A DNA stretch of 64,000 nt from SpSt-501 sp037481615 (GCA_037481615.1 JBBFLI010000017.1); one strand, 5' to 3'; counted from the stretch's first letter, positions 25,490 to 34,659 are shown. Made by a program: numbers and translations. Notes: generated from the sequence alone by a model not told the origin.

Positions 25490-26338
25490 TCATTCGGCGG
25501 CGGCCGCGGTTTTCCGGCGCCGGACGATCGTGCGCCGCTCCTCGGCCGGCGGCGGCGGAGGCGGCTCGCCCACGAAGACCCGCACCGCCTGGAAACGCTC
25601 CGGGCAGACGGCAAGGCAGGTGCCGCACTTGATGCACTTCTCCTGATCGATCACGTGAATGCGGTTCTTGCCGCCGTCGATCGCCTCGACCGGGCAGCGG
25701 CGGCCGCAGATCGTGCAGGCCTGGCACTTCTCGGGATCGATGAAATAGGCGGGAACCTCCCGGAACAGGGCCGCGACTTCGGCGGCCGTGAAAAGTCGCT
25801 CGCGCTCGGCGGCATCGGTCAGGCGCCGGGCGAGCTTTTCGCGCTCGGCGAGCTTGATCCAGGGGACGAGCTTCGCGACGCGGGCGAGCCGCGCGCTGAC
25901 CTCCGCCGGGGCAAGGCCCTCGCCGCGGCCCAGGGGCCCGAGCGCCCGCACCGTCCGGACGAAGTCGTTCACGCCCTCGGCGAAGAGGATCCCGTCGGCC
26001 GAGGACATGAACTCGATCCTCAGCCGGTCCGGGTGCAGCCCGATGTGCTCGAGAATCCGTTTGCCGAGCAGCACCATGGCGAGGGCGTCGTAGTTGCCGT
26101 GCGTGATGTAGTTGCACTCGTTCAGCCGGCAGCCGCCGATATAGACCCCGTCCAGTCCGTTCTGGAAGGCGCGGATCACATGGGCGAGATCCACCCTCCC
26201 GGAGCACATCACCCGGATCAGCCGCAACTCGGTCGTATATTGCAGTCTGGAAACTCCAGCCAGGTCAGCCGCGCCGTAGGCTCACCAGTGGCAGACGAAG
26301 CCCAGCAGCTTCGGCTTGTAGGCACGCTCGACGGTCAT
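25490..26338 (-). CDS. bamF: BamF-like selenoprotein: MvhD domain fused to a two-cluster ferredoxin
   Basis: 282 residues if TGA at 26282-26284 is read as selenocysteine (residue 19). Without recoding the gene breaks after FVCHW; with it the frame continues AYGAADLAGVSRLQY and RVMCSGRVD, exactly the MvhD start (family form CxWCxYxGAD...RVMCxGRVD). Sec sits where MvhD homologs have Cys. MvhD domain to about residue 150, then CQACTICGRRCP and CIKCGTCLAVCP, then a Pro/Arg-rich tail. MvhD hands electrons to HdrA-type proteins; BamF of Geobacter is known as an MvhD-like selenoprotein. ATG 26338 overlaps the bamE stop (ATGA). fdhD follows seven bases on. Confidence 0.92.
26247..26284 (-). promoter_or_regulatory. 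UGA codon and candidate SECIS hairpin in bamF
   Basis: UGA at 26282-26284. From 23 bases downstream, CUGG-AGUUU-CCAG can pair (26247-26259) with GU in the loop, within the distance range of bacterial SECIS elements. The codons just after it (AGA, CAA, TAT, ACG) are AT-rich and unlike the rest of the gene, as expected if the RNA structure constrains them. The stem is short; a fold calculation was not possible. Confidence 0.6.
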
Positions 26339-29300
26339 GCGCATTTCTCCGGGTGAAGGTTCATCTCTTGCGGCGCCGCGGCTTCGGCCGCCGCCGCGTC
26401 GATCTGGCCGAACAGCTCCTCGTCGGTGAAGTGCTTGAGCACGATCGCCCCCGTGGGGCACTTCGCGTTGCAAAGGCCGTCGCCTTTGCAGACGACCGGG
26501 TTGACCTCGGCCTTGGGGCCGTTGGGGGTCTCGCGGAACGCGACGGCGCCGTAGGTGCAGGCCGCGATGCAGGCCCCGCAGCCGATGCACCGGCGTTCGT
26601 CGACTTCGCAGATCGCCCCGGAGGCGACGACCGTATCCCGGGAAAGCAGGGTCAGCACCCGGCCGGCGGCGCCGCGGGCCTGCTTGAGCGTCTCGGGCAG
26701 GTGCTTGGGGTAGTGCGCCATGCCGCAAAGGAAGACGCCGTCGGTGGCGAATTCGACCGGCCGCAGCTTGACGTGCGCCTCCTTGAAGAAGCCGTCGGGC
26801 CCCAGGGCGACCTTGAACAGCGCAGCGATATCCGCGGCATCCTCCGCCGGCACGACGGCCGCCGCGAGGGCGAGCACATCGGCGTCGAGGGCCAGCGCGC
26901 GGCCGAGGATCGCGTCGTTCACCACCACCCGCAGGAGCGACGCCCCCCCCTCCTCGACCGCCTCGACCCGCGGCGGGTCGGAGGGTTCGAAACGGATGAA
27001 GCGCACGCGGCGCTCGGCCGCCTCGCGGTAGGCGTCTTCGCGGAAGCCGTAGGTCATCATGTCCCGGTAGAGAAGGGTGACCTCCGCCGCCGGGTTCAAC
27101 GCCTTGAGCCGCAACGCGTTCTTGATCGCGGCGCTGCAACAGACCCGGCTGCACCAGGGGCGCTCCTCGTTGCGGCAGCCGACGCACTGGATCATCACGA
27201 CCCGCCCCGCGCCGACGACGCGCTCCTCGCCGCGGGCGATCGCCTCTTCCAGCTCGAGCAGCGTCAACACGCGCTCGTCCTGCCCGTAGCGATACTCGGC
27301 CGGCCGATGGACGGCGGCGCCGGTTGCGATGACGGTCGCCCCGTGCCGGATCTCGTGCGCCCCGCGATCCGAGGTGAGGCGGGTTGTGAAATTGCCGATG
27401 TAGCCCGACGACGAGATGATCTTCGCCTGCGTGTAGACGCGGATCAGCGGATGCCGGTGGACCTGTGCGGCGAGGTCGCGCACCAGGGCCGGGATGTCCA
27501 TGCCGTCGAGGCTCTCGTGCAGGCGCCGCGCCAGCCCGCCGAGTTCTGCTTTCTTCTCGACCAGGTGCACGGGGTGGCCCTGGGCCGCGATGGAGAGCGC
27601 ACAGCTCATGCCGGCCACCCCCCCGCCGACCACGAGGGCGGCCTTGTGGACCGGCAAGTTGAACTCCCGGAGCGGCTCGAGCCGGTTCGCCCGGGCCACC
27701 GCCATGCGCACGATGTCCCGGGCTTTCCGCGTCGCCTCCTCTTTTTCCATCGCGTGGACCCAGGAACAGTGCTCGCGGATGTTGGCCATTTCGAAAAAGT
27801 ACTGGTTGAGCCCCGCCTCGCGCAAGGTGTCGCGGAAGAGCGGCTCGAGCGTCCGCGGGCTGCAGGCGGCGACCACGACCCGGTTCAGACCCTTTTCGCG
27901 CGCGAAGTCGGTGATCTCCTTGGCGCAGTTCGTGGCGCACGAAAAGAGCTGCTCCTGGGCGTGGACGACGTTCGGCAGGCGGCGGGCGTACTCGACCGTC
28001 GCGGGGACATCGACGACGCGGCCGATGTTCGCCCCGCAGTGGCAGACGAAGACGCCGACCCGCGGCTCCTGGGCGGCCTCTTTCTCCGGCGGGTAGATCC
28101 GCTCCCGGGCCAGCCTGCCGCGGCGGTGGGAGAGCAGCTCCCCGCAGCGGGCGCTCGCCCCGCTGGCGGCGTAGACGGACTCGGGGATATCCATCGGGCC
28201 CTGGAAAGCCCCGCTCACGAAAATCCCCGGGCGGCTCGTCTGCAGGGGATCCGCCGGGTCGACGCGGCAGAACCCGTGGGGATCGAGCTCGATGCCGAAG
28301 CGCTCGGCGATTCGGGCGGCGCCGGCCGGCGGGTTCAGCCCCACGGAGAGCACGACGAGATCGAACTCCTCTTCCCGGACGCCCTCGTCCGGGGTCGCGT
28401 AGCGGACGACGATGTTGCCGCTCTCGGGCACCTCCCGCACGATGGAGACGTAGCTGCGGATGAAGCGCACCCCGGGAAGCCGCTCGGTCCTCTGGTAGAA
28501 GCGCTCGAAATCCTTGCCGAAGGAGCGGACGTCGTTGTGAAAGACCGTGCAGGCGGCTTGCGGGTCGTGGTCCTTGGTCAGGATCACCTGTTTCTGGGTG
28601 TAGGTGCAGCAGACGGCCGAGCAGTAGCTGTTTTCACCCGGGGTCACGCGGCGCGAGCCGACGCACTGCACCCAGGCGAGGTTCCGGGGATGACGGCCGT
28701 CGGAGGGCCGCCGGATCTCGCCCTCGGTGGGGCCGGTGGCGCACATCAGCCGCTCGAAGTCCATGCTGGTGACGACGTTCGCCATCCGGCCGTAGCCGTA
28801 GCGGCCGACGGCGCGCGGGTCGAAAGGCTCGAAGCCCGGGGCGAGGATGACGGCGCCGACCTTGAGCTCGATCGTCTCGGGCTTCTGGCGGAAGTCGATC
28901 GCCCGATTCTTGCAGACCGCCTCGCAAATGCGGCACTTTTTTTCCTTGAGGTAGAGACAGCTCTCGTCGATGTAGGCGATGAGGGGGATGGCCTGGGCGT
29001 AGTGGATGTGGATGGCCTTGCTCTTCGACAACCCCTGGTTGAAGGTGTCGGGGCAGAGGGCCGGGCAGTACTCCACACAGGTGGTGCAGCCGGTGCACTT
29101 GTCCTCAAGGACATAGCGGGGCTTCCGGACGAGCGTGACCGTGAAGTCGCCCGCCTGGCCGGCGATGCGGTCCACTTCCGTCAGCGTCAGGGTTTCGATG
29201 TTGGGGTGCCGGCCGACCTCGACCAGTTTCGGTGAAAGAATTCACATCGAACAGTCGTTGGTCGGGAAGGTCTTGTCCAGCTGGGCCATGCGCCCGCCGA

Positions 29301-29472
29301 TGGCGGGGCCTCTATCCACCAGGGTCACCTGGAACCCGGCGTCGGCGAGATCGAGCGAGGCCTGGATGCCGCTGATCCCCCCGCCGACGACGAGCACGTC
29401 CCCGAAACGGGGGGCGCCCAGCGTCCGGCACAGATCCGCGATTTTCTCCCTGAGCATCGATCCGTTTCCCAT
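26335..29472 (-). CDS. bamE: BamE-like selenoprotein: tandem HdrA-type FAD/Fe-S protein
   Basis: 1045 residues when TGA 29242-29244 is read as selenocysteine (residue 77): KTFPTNDCSM-U-ILSPKLVEVG, where HdrA proteins have Cys. Start ATG 29472 has AGGAAGGAAAG upstream. First module: FAD site VVGGGISGIQASLDLADAG near 28, Fe-S CTGCTTCVEYCPALCP near 126, then CRICEAVC. Second module from about residue 470: VCHCGANIGRVVD, second FAD site VVGGGVAGMSCALSIAAQG, CVGC and CSRVCC motifs. C-terminal CIGCGACIAAC and CKGDGLCNAKCP. HdrA proteins bifurcate electrons with FAD; BamE is thought to do so in driving benzoyl-CoA reduction. It follows bamD after 56 bases and overlaps bamF. Confidence 0.92.
29213..29244 (-). 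promoter_or_regulatory. UGA codon and candidate SECIS hairpin in bamE
   Basis: UGA at 29242-29244. After nine bases, CCGAAACUGGUCGAGGUCGG (29213-29232) can form CCGA/UCGG and CU/AG pairs around a GGUCG loop whose first base is 18 bases after UGA. The spacing and GGUC loop resemble the E. coli fdhF SECIS. No fold calculation was done. Confidence 0.65.
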
Positions 29473-29528
29473 CTTTCCTTCCTCAACGCCGACATCCCGC
29501 GCGGCGGAATGCGGCGGCGTCTCCCCCC

Positions 29529-30686
29529 TCAATCCTGCAGGGCGGCGGCCGCCACCTCCGTGAGGTCCTGGATCTCGATCCGGGCCTCCAGCCCCGTGTT
29601 CAGACGGCTGTCCTCGAAGTTGGCGATGCAATAGGGGCAGCTGGTGACGAGCACGTGCGCCCCCGCCTCGACCGCCTGGGCGAGGCGCAGATCGGAGAAG
29701 CGCTCGCCCCGGGGCGTCTCCATCCAGATCCGCCCGCCGCCGCCGCCGCAGCAGAGGCTGTCGGCGCGCGATTCGGGCAGCTCGACGACCGTGACGCCCG
29801 GGATGCGCCCGAGCACCGCCCGCGGTTCCTCGTAGAGGCCGTTGTGTCGTCCGAGATAGCAGGGGTCGTGGAAGGCGACCGTTTGGCCCCTGCCGTTCCC
29901 GAAGGCGAGACGCCCCGCCGCGAGGAGGTCCGCCAGCAAGCGGGCGATGTGGACCACCTCGAAGGCGACGCGGAACTCGGCGTACTCGTTTTTGAAGGTG
30001 TGGTAGCAGTGCGGGGAGGAGACGAGAATCTTCTTCACCCCGTGGTCGATGAAGGCCTTGATGTTTTCCCGCGCCAGGCGCTTGAAGGCCTCCTCGTCGC
30101 CCGCCTTGCGGATGCTCTCCCCGCAGCAGTTCTCCTGTTCCCCGAGGATCCCGAAATCGACGCCCGCCCGCAGGAGCAGCCGGGCCGTGGCCCGCGCCAC
30201 CTTCTTGAGGCGCGGATCGTAGCAGAGGTAGCAGCCGGGGAAATAGAGGTATTCGACCCCCTCGGTGAAGGAAGGAACACCGAGGCCCTCGGCCCAGGCG
30301 GAGCGCCTGCTCCGCGGCTCGTTCAGGGGGTTCCCCTCGGCCATCAGGCTGCCGCGCACCCCCCGGATCGGGCGGGCGGTGGGCGGGAAGACCCCGTACT
30401 CGGTCGCGATGCGGCGCAGCGCCGTCCCGGAGTCGATCTGGCGCACGTCCCGCGGGCACTGCTGCGGGCAGAGGCCGCAGGTCGTGCAGCGCCAGAGGTC
30501 CTCGCTTTCGATGTCCGTGAGGCCGAAGGCGGCCTCGCGCACGATCCGCCGCATGCTGAACGGCCGGAAACGGTTCCAGGGGCAGACCGCGTCGCAGAGG
30601 CCGCACTGGAAGCAGCGCTTGAAGGCCTCGCCGCCGCCGGCGCGGATGACCTCGACGATTTCCTGGTAATCGGCCAGATTCTCCAT
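29529..30686 (-). CDS. bamD: BamD-like HdrD/HdrB-type Fe-S oxidoreductase
   Basis: 385 residues. N-terminal ferredoxin pair CFQCGLCDAVCPW near residue 25 and CTTCGLCPQQCPR near 67. Then two cysteine-rich CCG domains: CYLC...ENCCGES...PHCYHTF and FHDPCYLGRH...LCCGGGGG...CPYC. This is the HdrD layout, which binds non-cubane [4Fe-4S] clusters in heterodisulfide reductase. In BamB-I complexes it links the HdrA-like subunit to the reductase. Order between bamC (24 bases upstream) and bamE matches the Geobacter bam operon. Confidence 0.9.
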   Translation of the reverse strand: MENLADYQEIVEVIRAGGGEAFKRCFQCGLCDAVCPWNRFRPFSMRRIVREAAFGLTDIESEDLWRCTTCGLCPQQCPRDVRQIDSGTALRRIATEYGVFPPTARPIRGVRGSLMAEGNPLNEPRSRRSAWAEGLGVPSFTEGVEYLYFPGCYLCYDPRLKKVARATARLLLRAGVDFGILGEQENCCGESIRKAGDEEAFKRLARENIKAFIDHGVKKILVSSPHCYHTFKNEYAEFRVAFEVVHIARLLADLLAAGRLAFGNGRGQTVAFHDPCYLGRHNGLYEEPRAVLGRIPGVTVVELPESRADSLCCGGGGGRIWMETPRGERFSDLRLAQAVEAGAHVLVTSCPYCIANFEDSRLNTGLEARIEIQDLTEVAAAALQD

Positions 30687-30710
30687 GGTGCGTCCCGAAC
30701 CTCTCCGGGC

Positions 30711-31274
30711 TCAGTCCTTTTTGGCCGCCGACATCCGCGCCACGGCCTCAAGGAGCGGCTCCAGCCCGAACTTGTCGGCAAGCGCTTCGAGGCCGACCTC
30801 GAGCTCCTTCGGGGTGGGAATCTCCTCCTCTTCGACTTCCTCCTCGCGCTCCTCGTAGGTCAGCGCGTCGGTGATGCACCACTGGACGCACATCGGCTCG
30901 GCGAGCTCCGGGTCATCCTGGCACATGTCGCACTTGAGGGGAAGCTTCGAGTCGGGCTCCTTGAACAGGTCGCGCGAGGGACAGGAGGCGCGGCAGAAGC
31001 CGCACTCGTCGTACTCCTTGCCCTCGATCGTGTAGCGGTCCCGGCCGCAGCACTCGGCGGCGGCGTAGTCGCCGGCATAGACCGGGACGTAAAGATCCCG
31101 CAAGGGGTCGAAGAGTACGCGCACGCGGGATCGGGCGGGGTTGTTGCTGGCATACCGCGGCCGGGCATGAAAGGTCGAGCAGGCCATCTCGCAAGCCCGG
31201 CAGCCGTTGCACTTGTCGACGTCGATGCGGATGGTCTTGACGATTTTTTTCTTCTTGGCGGTTTCGGCCTTCAC
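30711..31274 (-). CDS. bamC: BamC-like ferredoxin subunit of class II benzoyl-CoA reductase
   Basis: 187 residues. Cysteine groups CNGCRACEMACS near residue 22, CGFCRASCP near 91 with an upstream CC, and CDMCQDDPE...MCVQWC near 113, giving about three [4Fe-4S] clusters. An acidic stretch (EEREEEVEEEEIP) leads into a helical C-terminus. It is the electron-transfer partner tightly bound to BamB. It starts 39 bases after bamB. The C-terminal helical part has no recognised motif. Confidence 0.9.
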   Translation of the reverse strand: MKAETAKKKKIVKTIRIDVDKCNGCRACEMACSTFHARPRYASNNPARSRVRVLFDPLRDLYVPVYAGDYAAAECCGRDRYTIEGKEYDECGFCRASCPSRDLFKEPDSKLPLKCDMCQDDPELAEPMCVQWCITDALTYEEREEEVEEEEIPTPKELEVGLEALADKFGLEPLLEAVARMSAAKKD

Positions 31275-31313
31275 GGCGTCCTTCCTTCGCAGGGGATCGC
31301 GCTGCGTTGCGCT

Positions 31314-33305
31314 TCAGGCTCCGGCGGCGGCCGGGGCCTCCTCGCGCAGGATCCCGCGCCGGATCAGGTCTTCGGCCACGTCGCCCAGTTCGAGCCGCTC
31401 GAGGGTTTCGCGCGTGGGCACCCCTTCGGCGTTCCAGCCCTTGTAGCGGTAGTAGGTCTCGATCAGGCGCGCCTCGAGTTCGGGGAAACGCTTCTTCCAA
31501 TGGTCCTCGGGGGGTTTCTCGTCATGCCGCCGCAGGCCGAGTCGGTTGTTGACGGCCCGGACCAGCGTGCGGTTGCGGTTGGCCGTCCGCCACAGCGATT
31601 CCTCGTCGTAGTCGATCCCCGTCGCCGCGGAGACCAGGAGCGGCAGGTTGTGGATGTGGTACGGAGGCTTGATCGGAAAGGAGGAAAGCCCGGCGCAGAT
31701 GCCGAGCGAGTCGTCGAGGTAGTGCATCATCTCCTGCCATTCGACGATTTCGCAGGTCACCTCGGGCGGCGGGTAATGCGGGAAGGCGCGCTCGCCCCGC
31801 GGTTCCCAGTTCAGGAAAAACTCCTTGAAGCGTTCGTGAGGAACCTGGATCCAGTCGCGGACGAACTCCTCGCGCTCCTCGCGGGTCTCGAAGGGCATCT
31901 GGGGCATCTGCCCCTCGATCTGCGTGATGTTGATCTTCTCGCCCGTCGCGTACATGATGAAGTAAATGGGGTTGAGCATGCCGAGCTTGATCGGGATCTG
32001 CTCGTGCTTCTTGATCGTGTTGTGGTCGAAGGCTTCCGCCCCCCGGCCGATGCGCCGCGCGGCCCAGTAGACCCCGTCGGCGAGCACCTCGCCGATCCCC
32101 TCCCGGCGCACGATCCGGTCGAGCAGCCAGAAAAACTTCTCCTCGCGGTCCTCGGGCATGCCTTCCACATCCGCCGGCGTCAGGATGCCGGCGTCCAGGA
32201 GCTCCATGGCGAAGGCCATGACCTGGGGCGTCGTGTAGGCGTCGACCCCGTATTCCTGGGCCCGTCCGGCGATGCGGAAGCCGAAATCGAGGTCGTCGAC
32301 CATGGCCCCCATGACGTAGGTGAGCTTGGAGTAGCATTTCATCATGTACTTCGAGACGCCGAGCGCCGGGAAACGCACGATCGCCCCGCATTTCATCGGG
32401 CAGTTGTAACAGGAAATGAGGCGCTCGACGGCCTGCTCCTGGCTGCGGCGCCAGCGCTCTTCGTTTTCCTTGGTCCAGAAGTCCTTGCGGCGATGGCGGG
32501 CGTTGCCCCAGGCGAAGTTCGTGGTGTGCCACTGCTCGTCGTGGATGGCCATCTCCTGGGGCGAGCCGATGCCCGCCAGAATGGCCGGCACTCCCTTGAC
32601 GGGGTTGTCCCGGCGCCATTGGATGTAACGCAGGACCTCGCGGCAGAGCTCCATGAACTCGGCCGGCCGCGCGACCGGCAGATCGCGCGTTCCGCGCACG
32701 GCGATCGCCTTGAGGTTCTTGCTCCCCATGACCGCCCCGAGGCCGCCGCGGCTCGCGCTGGAACGGGCATGCTCGATGGAGGCGAAATAGACGCGGTTCT
32801 CCCCGGCCAGCCCGATCGCCGCGACCTGGAGGTTCGGGTCCTTCAACTCGCGCTTGAGGCACTCGGCCGTCTCGAGCGCCCCCTTGCCCGCGAGGTGCCG
32901 GGCGTCGCGGAGCTCGACCCGGTCGTTGTGGATCCAGAGGTAGACGAGCTCGGGGGAGCGGCCGTGGAGCACGATCTTGTCGTAACCCGCGTATTTGAGC
33001 TCCGGGGCGAAGAACCCTCCCATCATGGAGAACGCCATGAGGCGGGTCTGGGGCGAAACGGCCGAGACGATAGTGCGGTTGGCGCCGGTCGCCGGAGTCC
33101 CGCCCAAGAGCCCGGCGCTGAAGATGAGCACGTTGTCGTGCGAAAGCGGGTCGATCTCCGGGGGGACGCGCTCCCAGAGAAGCCGCGCGTTCGTCCCGAC
33201 ACCCCCCAGGTGAAGCTCGGTCAGACGCGGGTCGGTTTCAACCCGCTCGATATTGCCCCGGGAAAGATCGACCTCGAGCTGGAAGCCCGTCTCCGCATAA
33301 CGCAT
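31314..33305 (-). CDS. bamB: Class II benzoyl-CoA reductase, tungsten active-site subunit BamB
   Basis: 663 residues. Reduces benzoyl-CoA to cyclohexa-1,5-diene-1-carbonyl-CoA without ATP. The start RYAETGFQLEVDLSRG and the segments TPATGANRTIVSAVSPQT, SSASRGGLGAVMGSKN, YMMKCYSKLTYVM, KPPYHIHN agree closely with what I recall of Geobacter BamB. [4Fe-4S] ligands: Cys299, Cys302, Cys306 (CYNCPMKC) and Cys537 (DSLGIC). Cys324 (MMKC) is at the place where BamB has its tungsten-coordinating Cys, and where ordinary AORs have GPEY. First gene of bamBCDEF-fdhD; promoter and a palindromic motif lie upstream. bamGHI are not in the window. Confidence 0.95.
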   Translation of the reverse strand: MRYAETGFQLEVDLSRGNIERVETDPRLTELHLGGVGTNARLLWERVPPEIDPLSHDNVLIFSAGLLGGTPATGANRTIVSAVSPQTRLMAFSMMGGFFAPELKYAGYDKIVLHGRSPELVYLWIHNDRVELRDARHLAGKGALETAECLKRELKDPNLQVAAIGLAGENRVYFASIEHARSSASRGGLGAVMGSKNLKAIAVRGTRDLPVARPAEFMELCREVLRYIQWRRDNPVKGVPAILAGIGSPQEMAIHDEQWHTTNFAWGNARHRRKDFWTKENEERWRRSQEQAVERLISCYNCPMKCGAIVRFPALGVSKYMMKCYSKLTYVMGAMVDDLDFGFRIAGRAQEYGVDAYTTPQVMAFAMELLDAGILTPADVEGMPEDREEKFFWLLDRIVRREGIGEVLADGVYWAARRIGRGAEAFDHNTIKKHEQIPIKLGMLNPIYFIMYATGEKINITQIEGQMPQMPFETREEREEFVRDWIQVPHERFKEFFLNWEPRGERAFPHYPPPEVTCEIVEWQEMMHYLDDSLGICAGLSSFPIKPPYHIHNLPLLVSAATGIDYDEESLWRTANRNRTLVRAVNNRLGLRRHDEKPPEDHWKKRFPELEARLIETYYRYKGWNAEGVPTRETLERLELGDVAEDLIRRGILREEAPAAAGA

Positions 33306-33421
33306 GGTCCATCCTTTCCTGAAGCGCCCCGCCCGTGCGGCCGGCGGGGAACCATACGGCGTTCCGCGATCTGCGAACGCCGCATGAAAAATGAACGAAG
33401 GTCGCAGATAAGCTATATCAT

Positions 33422-33444
33422 GACTACAAAACAGCTACAATGTA
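33422..33444. promoter_or_regulatory. Candidate operator in front of bamB (motif shared with two other promoters)
   Basis: GACTACAAAACAGCT followed by ACAATGTA. Its core AAAACAGCTACAATGTA differs at two positions from AAAATAGCTACATTGTA near 38273, and its CTACAAAACAGCT half matches 48356-48370. It sits just downstream of the bamB -10 box. Confidence 0.5.
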
Positions 33445-33473
33445 TTTGTATGCCGATCGAGCTGCCCTGTCAA
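33445..33473 (-). promoter_or_regulatory. Sigma70-type promoter of the bam operon
   Basis: Minus strand TTGACA at 33468-33473, 17-base spacer, TACAAA at 33445-33450. The start of bamB is about 140 bases downstream, leaving a long leader with AT-rich operator-like sequence. Confidence 0.6.
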
Positions 33474-33523
33474 GAAAAAAACCTCGCCACGCCGGATCCC
33501 GAAGGTTCCCCGGCGGGTGCAAA

Positions 33524-33552
33524 TTGCCGGGCAAAGGACTCTCTGCTATAGT
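33524..33552 (+). promoter_or_regulatory. Promoter of the PaaI-like thioesterase gene
   Basis: TTGCCG (33524-33529), 17-base spacer, TATAGT (33547-33552) with TGC directly before the -10 box. ATG is 44 bases downstream. Confidence 0.6.
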
Positions 33553-33595
33553 GGCAGCTCCGGGTGGGCGACGGGGCTGATTCGGGGAGGCGGCG

Positions 33596-34018
33596 ATGGA
33601 GGAGCGGGTGCGGGCGGCGATCCGGGAAGCGGTGCGCCGGGAGCCTTTCGCACGCGAGCTGGGGGTCGAACTCGTCTGGCTGGAGGACGGCCGCTCGCGG
33701 GTGGAAATGGTCTACGACCCGGCGCGCCAGGACAACATTTACGGCCGTGCGCACGGGGGGGCCATTTTCGGGCTGATCGACGAGGCCTTCGAAACCGCCG
33801 CCCAGACCGACGGCACGATCGCCGTGGCCATGAACGTGAACGTCACCTACATCGCCAGCCCCGACCCGGGGGCGCGTCTGGCCGCCGAGGCGCGCGAGGT
33901 CTCCAAGACGAAGCGCACCGCCGCTTATGAGATCCGGCTCCTCGACGACCGCGGCCGCCTGATCGCCGTCTGCCAGGCGCTCGCCTTTCGCACCGGCAAG
34001 CCGATCCCTTTCCTGTAG
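33596..34018 (+). CDS. PaaI-family hotdog-fold acyl-CoA thioesterase
   Basis: 140 residues, typical of PaaI/YdiI. GRAHGGAIFGLIDEAFETAA is the conserved HGGxxxxLxDxA helix with the catalytic Asp; NVTYIASPDPGARLAAEA is the following strand. Hydrolyses aryl- or acyl-CoA thioesters, often to rescue CoA from stalled intermediates in aromatic pathways. It is divergent from bamB and single in its unit. GGGGAGGCGG precedes the ATG. Substrate range cannot be told from sequence. Confidence 0.88.
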   Translation: MEERVRAAIREAVRREPFARELGVELVWLEDGRSRVEMVYDPARQDNIYGRAHGGAIFGLIDEAFETAAQTDGTIAVAMNVNVTYIASPDPGARLAAEAREVSKTKRTAAYEIRLLDDRGRLIAVCQALAFRTGKPIPFL

Positions 34019-34024
34019 CCCCGC

Positions 34025-34579
34025 TCAGATGCCGCGTTCGCGCACCCGCGGATCGTGCCGGAGGCGCTCCTGGATGCCCCGGCCGATCTGGTAGGTGCGG
34101 CTGAACGAGGACCAGAACTCACTGTCCTTTTCCTTCCAGCCGGGCCCGAAGCGCTGGTCGAAAAAGTCCCCCAGCCGCTCGAAGAGCAGCTTCCAGGGCG
34201 GCTCGCCGCGTTCGTAGGCGGTGAGAAGCTGGGCGAGCAGCGTGTCCAGCTCGGAGAGGGTCTCCTTGGGAAGATAGGAAATCGCCCCCTTGCGGATGGA
34301 TTCGAGCAGCGTCTCGGGGCGGATCGCGTGCGCGGTCAGCATCACCGAGGGGATGCCGCGCGCCACGGCTTCCTCGAGCAGCTGCAGCCCGTTCACCCCC
34401 ATGATGTCCAGGATGGCGAGATCGAAGCTCTCCTCCCGGATCCTGCGCGAGGCCGACTCGTAGTCCCGCGCCGTCACGATCCGCGCTCCGGCGAGGATCT
34501 CCGCGATCGTCTCGAGGATGTCTTCCTCGTCGTCCACCACCAGGATGCGCTTGCCGCGCAGCACCGGATCCAACGCCAT
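34025..34579 (-). CDS. Response regulator receiver protein without DNA-binding domain
   Basis: 184 residues from ATG 34579 (GGGAGGTGG upstream). Receiver domain: VVDDEED near residue 14, phospho-acceptor Asp in AILDIMG, Thr in VMLTA, Lys in YLPKE. The last 60 residues (LFERLGDFFDQRFGPGWKEKDSEFW) form a tail I do not know as an output domain. It lies downstream of two histidine kinases in the same direction and would be phosphorylated by one of them. With no DNA-binding part, it must act by protein contact. Confidence 0.88.
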   Translation of the reverse strand: MALDPVLRGKRILVVDDEEDILETIAEILAGARIVTARDYESASRRIREESFDLAILDIMGVNGLQLLEEAVARGIPSVMLTAHAIRPETLLESIRKGAISYLPKETLSELDTLLAQLLTAYERGEPPWKLLFERLGDFFDQRFGPGWKEKDSEFWSSFSRTYQIGRGIQERLRHDPRVRERGI

Positions 34580-34659
34580 GGCCACCTCCCCTTCGGGGGG
34601 CTGGTCACCCCCGAAGCCTGTGCCGGTCCCCGGCCCGCGTTCCCCGGCGACGGGACGGG

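Noticed and set aside
29242..29244. bamE as a pseudogene or two separate genes split by a stop
   Set aside because: The frame is intact on both sides, the flanking residues are conserved, the stop is TGA at a Cys column, and a second such TGA occurs in the next gene.
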